DNA from: Streptomyces sp. Act143
GTDB lineage: Bacteria > Actinomycetota > Actinomycetes > Streptomycetales > Streptomycetaceae
Direction of reading: 5' to 3'
Assembly (NCBI RefSeq): GCF_003143935.1
Contig: NZ_QFRX01000001.1
Location: forward strand, 3,519,974 to 3,560,023
DNA: 40,050 bases
Made by a program: the position numbers and the translations under genes. Under the pieces are notes generated by a model. The model was not told the DNA's origin, made no database searches, and worked only from the letters and a program-made list of their open reading frames with translations. This document shows positions 39,020 through 40,050 of the stretch, in pieces. Numbering within the stretch: the first letter of the stretch is position 1; every line of letters begins with the position of its first letter.

Positions 39020-40050
39020 GTGTTGAGAGAGAGTTCCTCCCACAGACGCACCTCCCACACCGCACCGCGCACCACCCTGCACCGCCGTGCCGCCGCCGTG
39101 GCGCTCGTCGGTGTGTCCGCCCTGATCGCCGCGGCCGTCCAGTCGGGCGCCGCCACCGCAGCCCCGGAGAAGGCACCGTCGGCCGCGGGCAAGGTCATAC
39201 CGGGCGCCGAGTCGGTCAAGCTGACCCCCGCCCAGCGTGCCGAGCTGCTGCGCACGGCCAACGCCGGCAAGGCGGACACCGCCCGCGAACTCGGCCTGGG
39301 CGCCAAGGAGAAGCTGGTCGTCCGTGACGTCGTCAAGGACGGCAACGGCACGGTCCACACCCGCTACGAGCGCACCTACGACGGCCTGCCCGTCCTCGGC
39401 GGCGACCTGGTCGTCACGTCCACCAAGGCCGACGCCACCGCGGGGGTCGTCAAGGCGACCCGCGCCACCATCAAGGTCGCCTCGGTGAAGCCGCAGCTGT
39501 CGACCGCCAAGGCCGAGCAGCAGGCCCTGAGCGCGGCGAAGGCGGAGAAGGCCAAGAGCCCCGACGTCAGCCACGCCCCGCGCAAGGTGATCTGGGCGGC
39601 CGACGGCAAGCCGACGCTCGCCTACGAGACGGTCGTGGGCGGCTTCCAGCACGACGGCACCCCGCAGGAGCTGCACGTCATCACCGACGCGGCGACCGGC
39701 GCGAAGCTGTACGAGTGGGAGGCCATCGAGACCGGCACCGGCAACACGGTGTACTCGGGCACGGTCAACCTGACCACCACGCAGTCGGGTTCGACGTACA
39801 ACCTCACCGACGGCGCCCGCGGCGGCCACAAGACGTACAACCTCAACCGCGGCACCTCCGGCACCGGCACGCTGTTCTCCGGCTCGGACGACGTCTGGGG
39901 CAACGGCAGCCCGTCGAACCTGGAGTCGGCGGCGGCGGACGCGCACTACGGTGCCGCGCTGACGTGGGACTACTACAAGAACATCCACGGCCGCAGCGGC
40001 ATCCGCGGCGACGGGGTGGCGGCCTACAGCCGGGTGCACTACGGCAACGG
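39020..40050 (+). CDS. M4-family (thermolysin-like) neutral metalloprotease precursor, partial
   Basis: The N-terminal 343 codons of a secreted zinc protease; the gene runs past the window. A long signal peptide (TTLHRRAAAVALVGVSALIA) is followed by the propeptide. The FTP domain is HTRYERTYDGLPVLGGDLVV, and a PepSY-like part has ADGKPTLAYETVVGG and LHVITDAATGAKLYEWEAIE. The mature domain begins near GNTVYSGTVNLTTTQSGSTY, with SAAADAHYGAALTWDYYKN matching the thermolysin N-terminal region. The zinc motif HExxH is not reached. Start is GTG 39020 or TTG 39023; the latter has better spacing to AAGGAG. Confidence 0.9.
   Translation, partial: MLRESSSHRRTSHTAPRTTLHRRAAAVALVGVSALIAAAVQSGAATAAPEKAPSAAGKVIPGAESVKLTPAQRAELLRTANAGKADTARELGLGAKEKLVVRDVVKDGNGTVHTRYERTYDGLPVLGGDLVVTSTKADATAGVVKATRATIKVASVKPQLSTAKAEQQALSAAKAEKAKSPDVSHAPRKVIWAADGKPTLAYETVVGGFQHDGTPQELHVITDAATGAKLYEWEAIETGTGNTVYSGTVNLTTTQSGSTYNLTDGARGGHKTYNLNRGTSGTGTLFSGSDDVWGNGSPSNLESAAADAHYGAALTWDYYKNIHGRSGIRGDGVAAYSRVHYGN

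Noticed and set aside
39017..40039. Minus-strand open frame opposite the protease
   Set aside because: The plus strand shows a signal peptide, FTP domain and M4 start with a ribosome binding site; the minus frame is Val/Gly/Arg-rich noise.

Overview
The window is 40 kb of very GC-rich DNA with strong third-position G/C bias, GTG and TTG starts, many 1-14 base overlaps between co-directional genes, and TAGNNT -10 boxes directly before start codons. The gene set (glyA-sdaA, a scabin/ScARP-like secreted ADP-ribosyltransferase, paired Ig-like L,D-transpeptidases, an EF-hand protein, GlgX, heterodimeric ABC exporters, an M4 protease) points to a Streptomyces chromosome. From memory the backbone resembles the S. 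coelicolor region around SCO5447-SCO5470; I could not check this.

Layout. 1-1527: the 3' end of glyA and sdaA (serine metabolism), separated by a terminator-like hairpin. 1514-10044: an accessory island of predicted conflict/defence genes. On the minus strand are a trypco2 protein and a 1144-residue cytosolic trypsin / P-loop NTPase / TPR protein. On the plus strand are a cytosolic GH25 lysozyme, a stand-alone TIR protein and a large TIR-like/NACHT/HEAT protein whose start overlaps the TIR stop by one base. 10075-12840: an NADP/F420-type reductase, an MDR dehydrogenase and a divergent AraC regulator. 12868-16148: a GntR repressor divergent from a leucine-attenuated second leuA that overlaps an ABC ATPase gene. 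16206-18101: an EF-hand protein, a MerR regulator and a GNAT acetyltransferase. 18055-20670: a secreted DNA-type ADP-ribosyltransferase, a beta-propeller lipoprotein and a polysaccharide deacetylase. 20779-25221: a HATPase regulator, an enoyl-CoA hydratase and two L,D-transpeptidase lipoproteins. 25373-27616: glgX. 27641-31181: an operon of ABC-2 exporter plus NarL-type two-component system. 31389-38737: four overlapping ABC exporter genes forming two heterodimers. 39020-end: the start of an M4 metalloprotease.

How they may work together. The best candidate for a new system is the island at 1514-10044. It holds two independent NTPase-centred sensors, one with a protease effector and one with TIR effectors, and a lysozyme without a signal peptide between them. 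The TIR pair looks like a split of labour: the stand-alone TIR keeps the NADase glutamate, while the TIR-like domain fused to NACHT-HEAT has lost it. Elsewhere the clearest regulatory discovery is a 15-residue, four-leucine leader peptide with overlapping hairpins before leuA2, behind a promoter that also carries a tandem 8-bp repeat next to the divergent GntR gene. The second ABC exporter pair has complementary nucleotide-site decay, with a short low-complexity insertion inside the decayed NBD. No rRNA, tRNA, IS element, integrase or CRISPR array was seen, and no gene-free stretch exceeds 300 bases.
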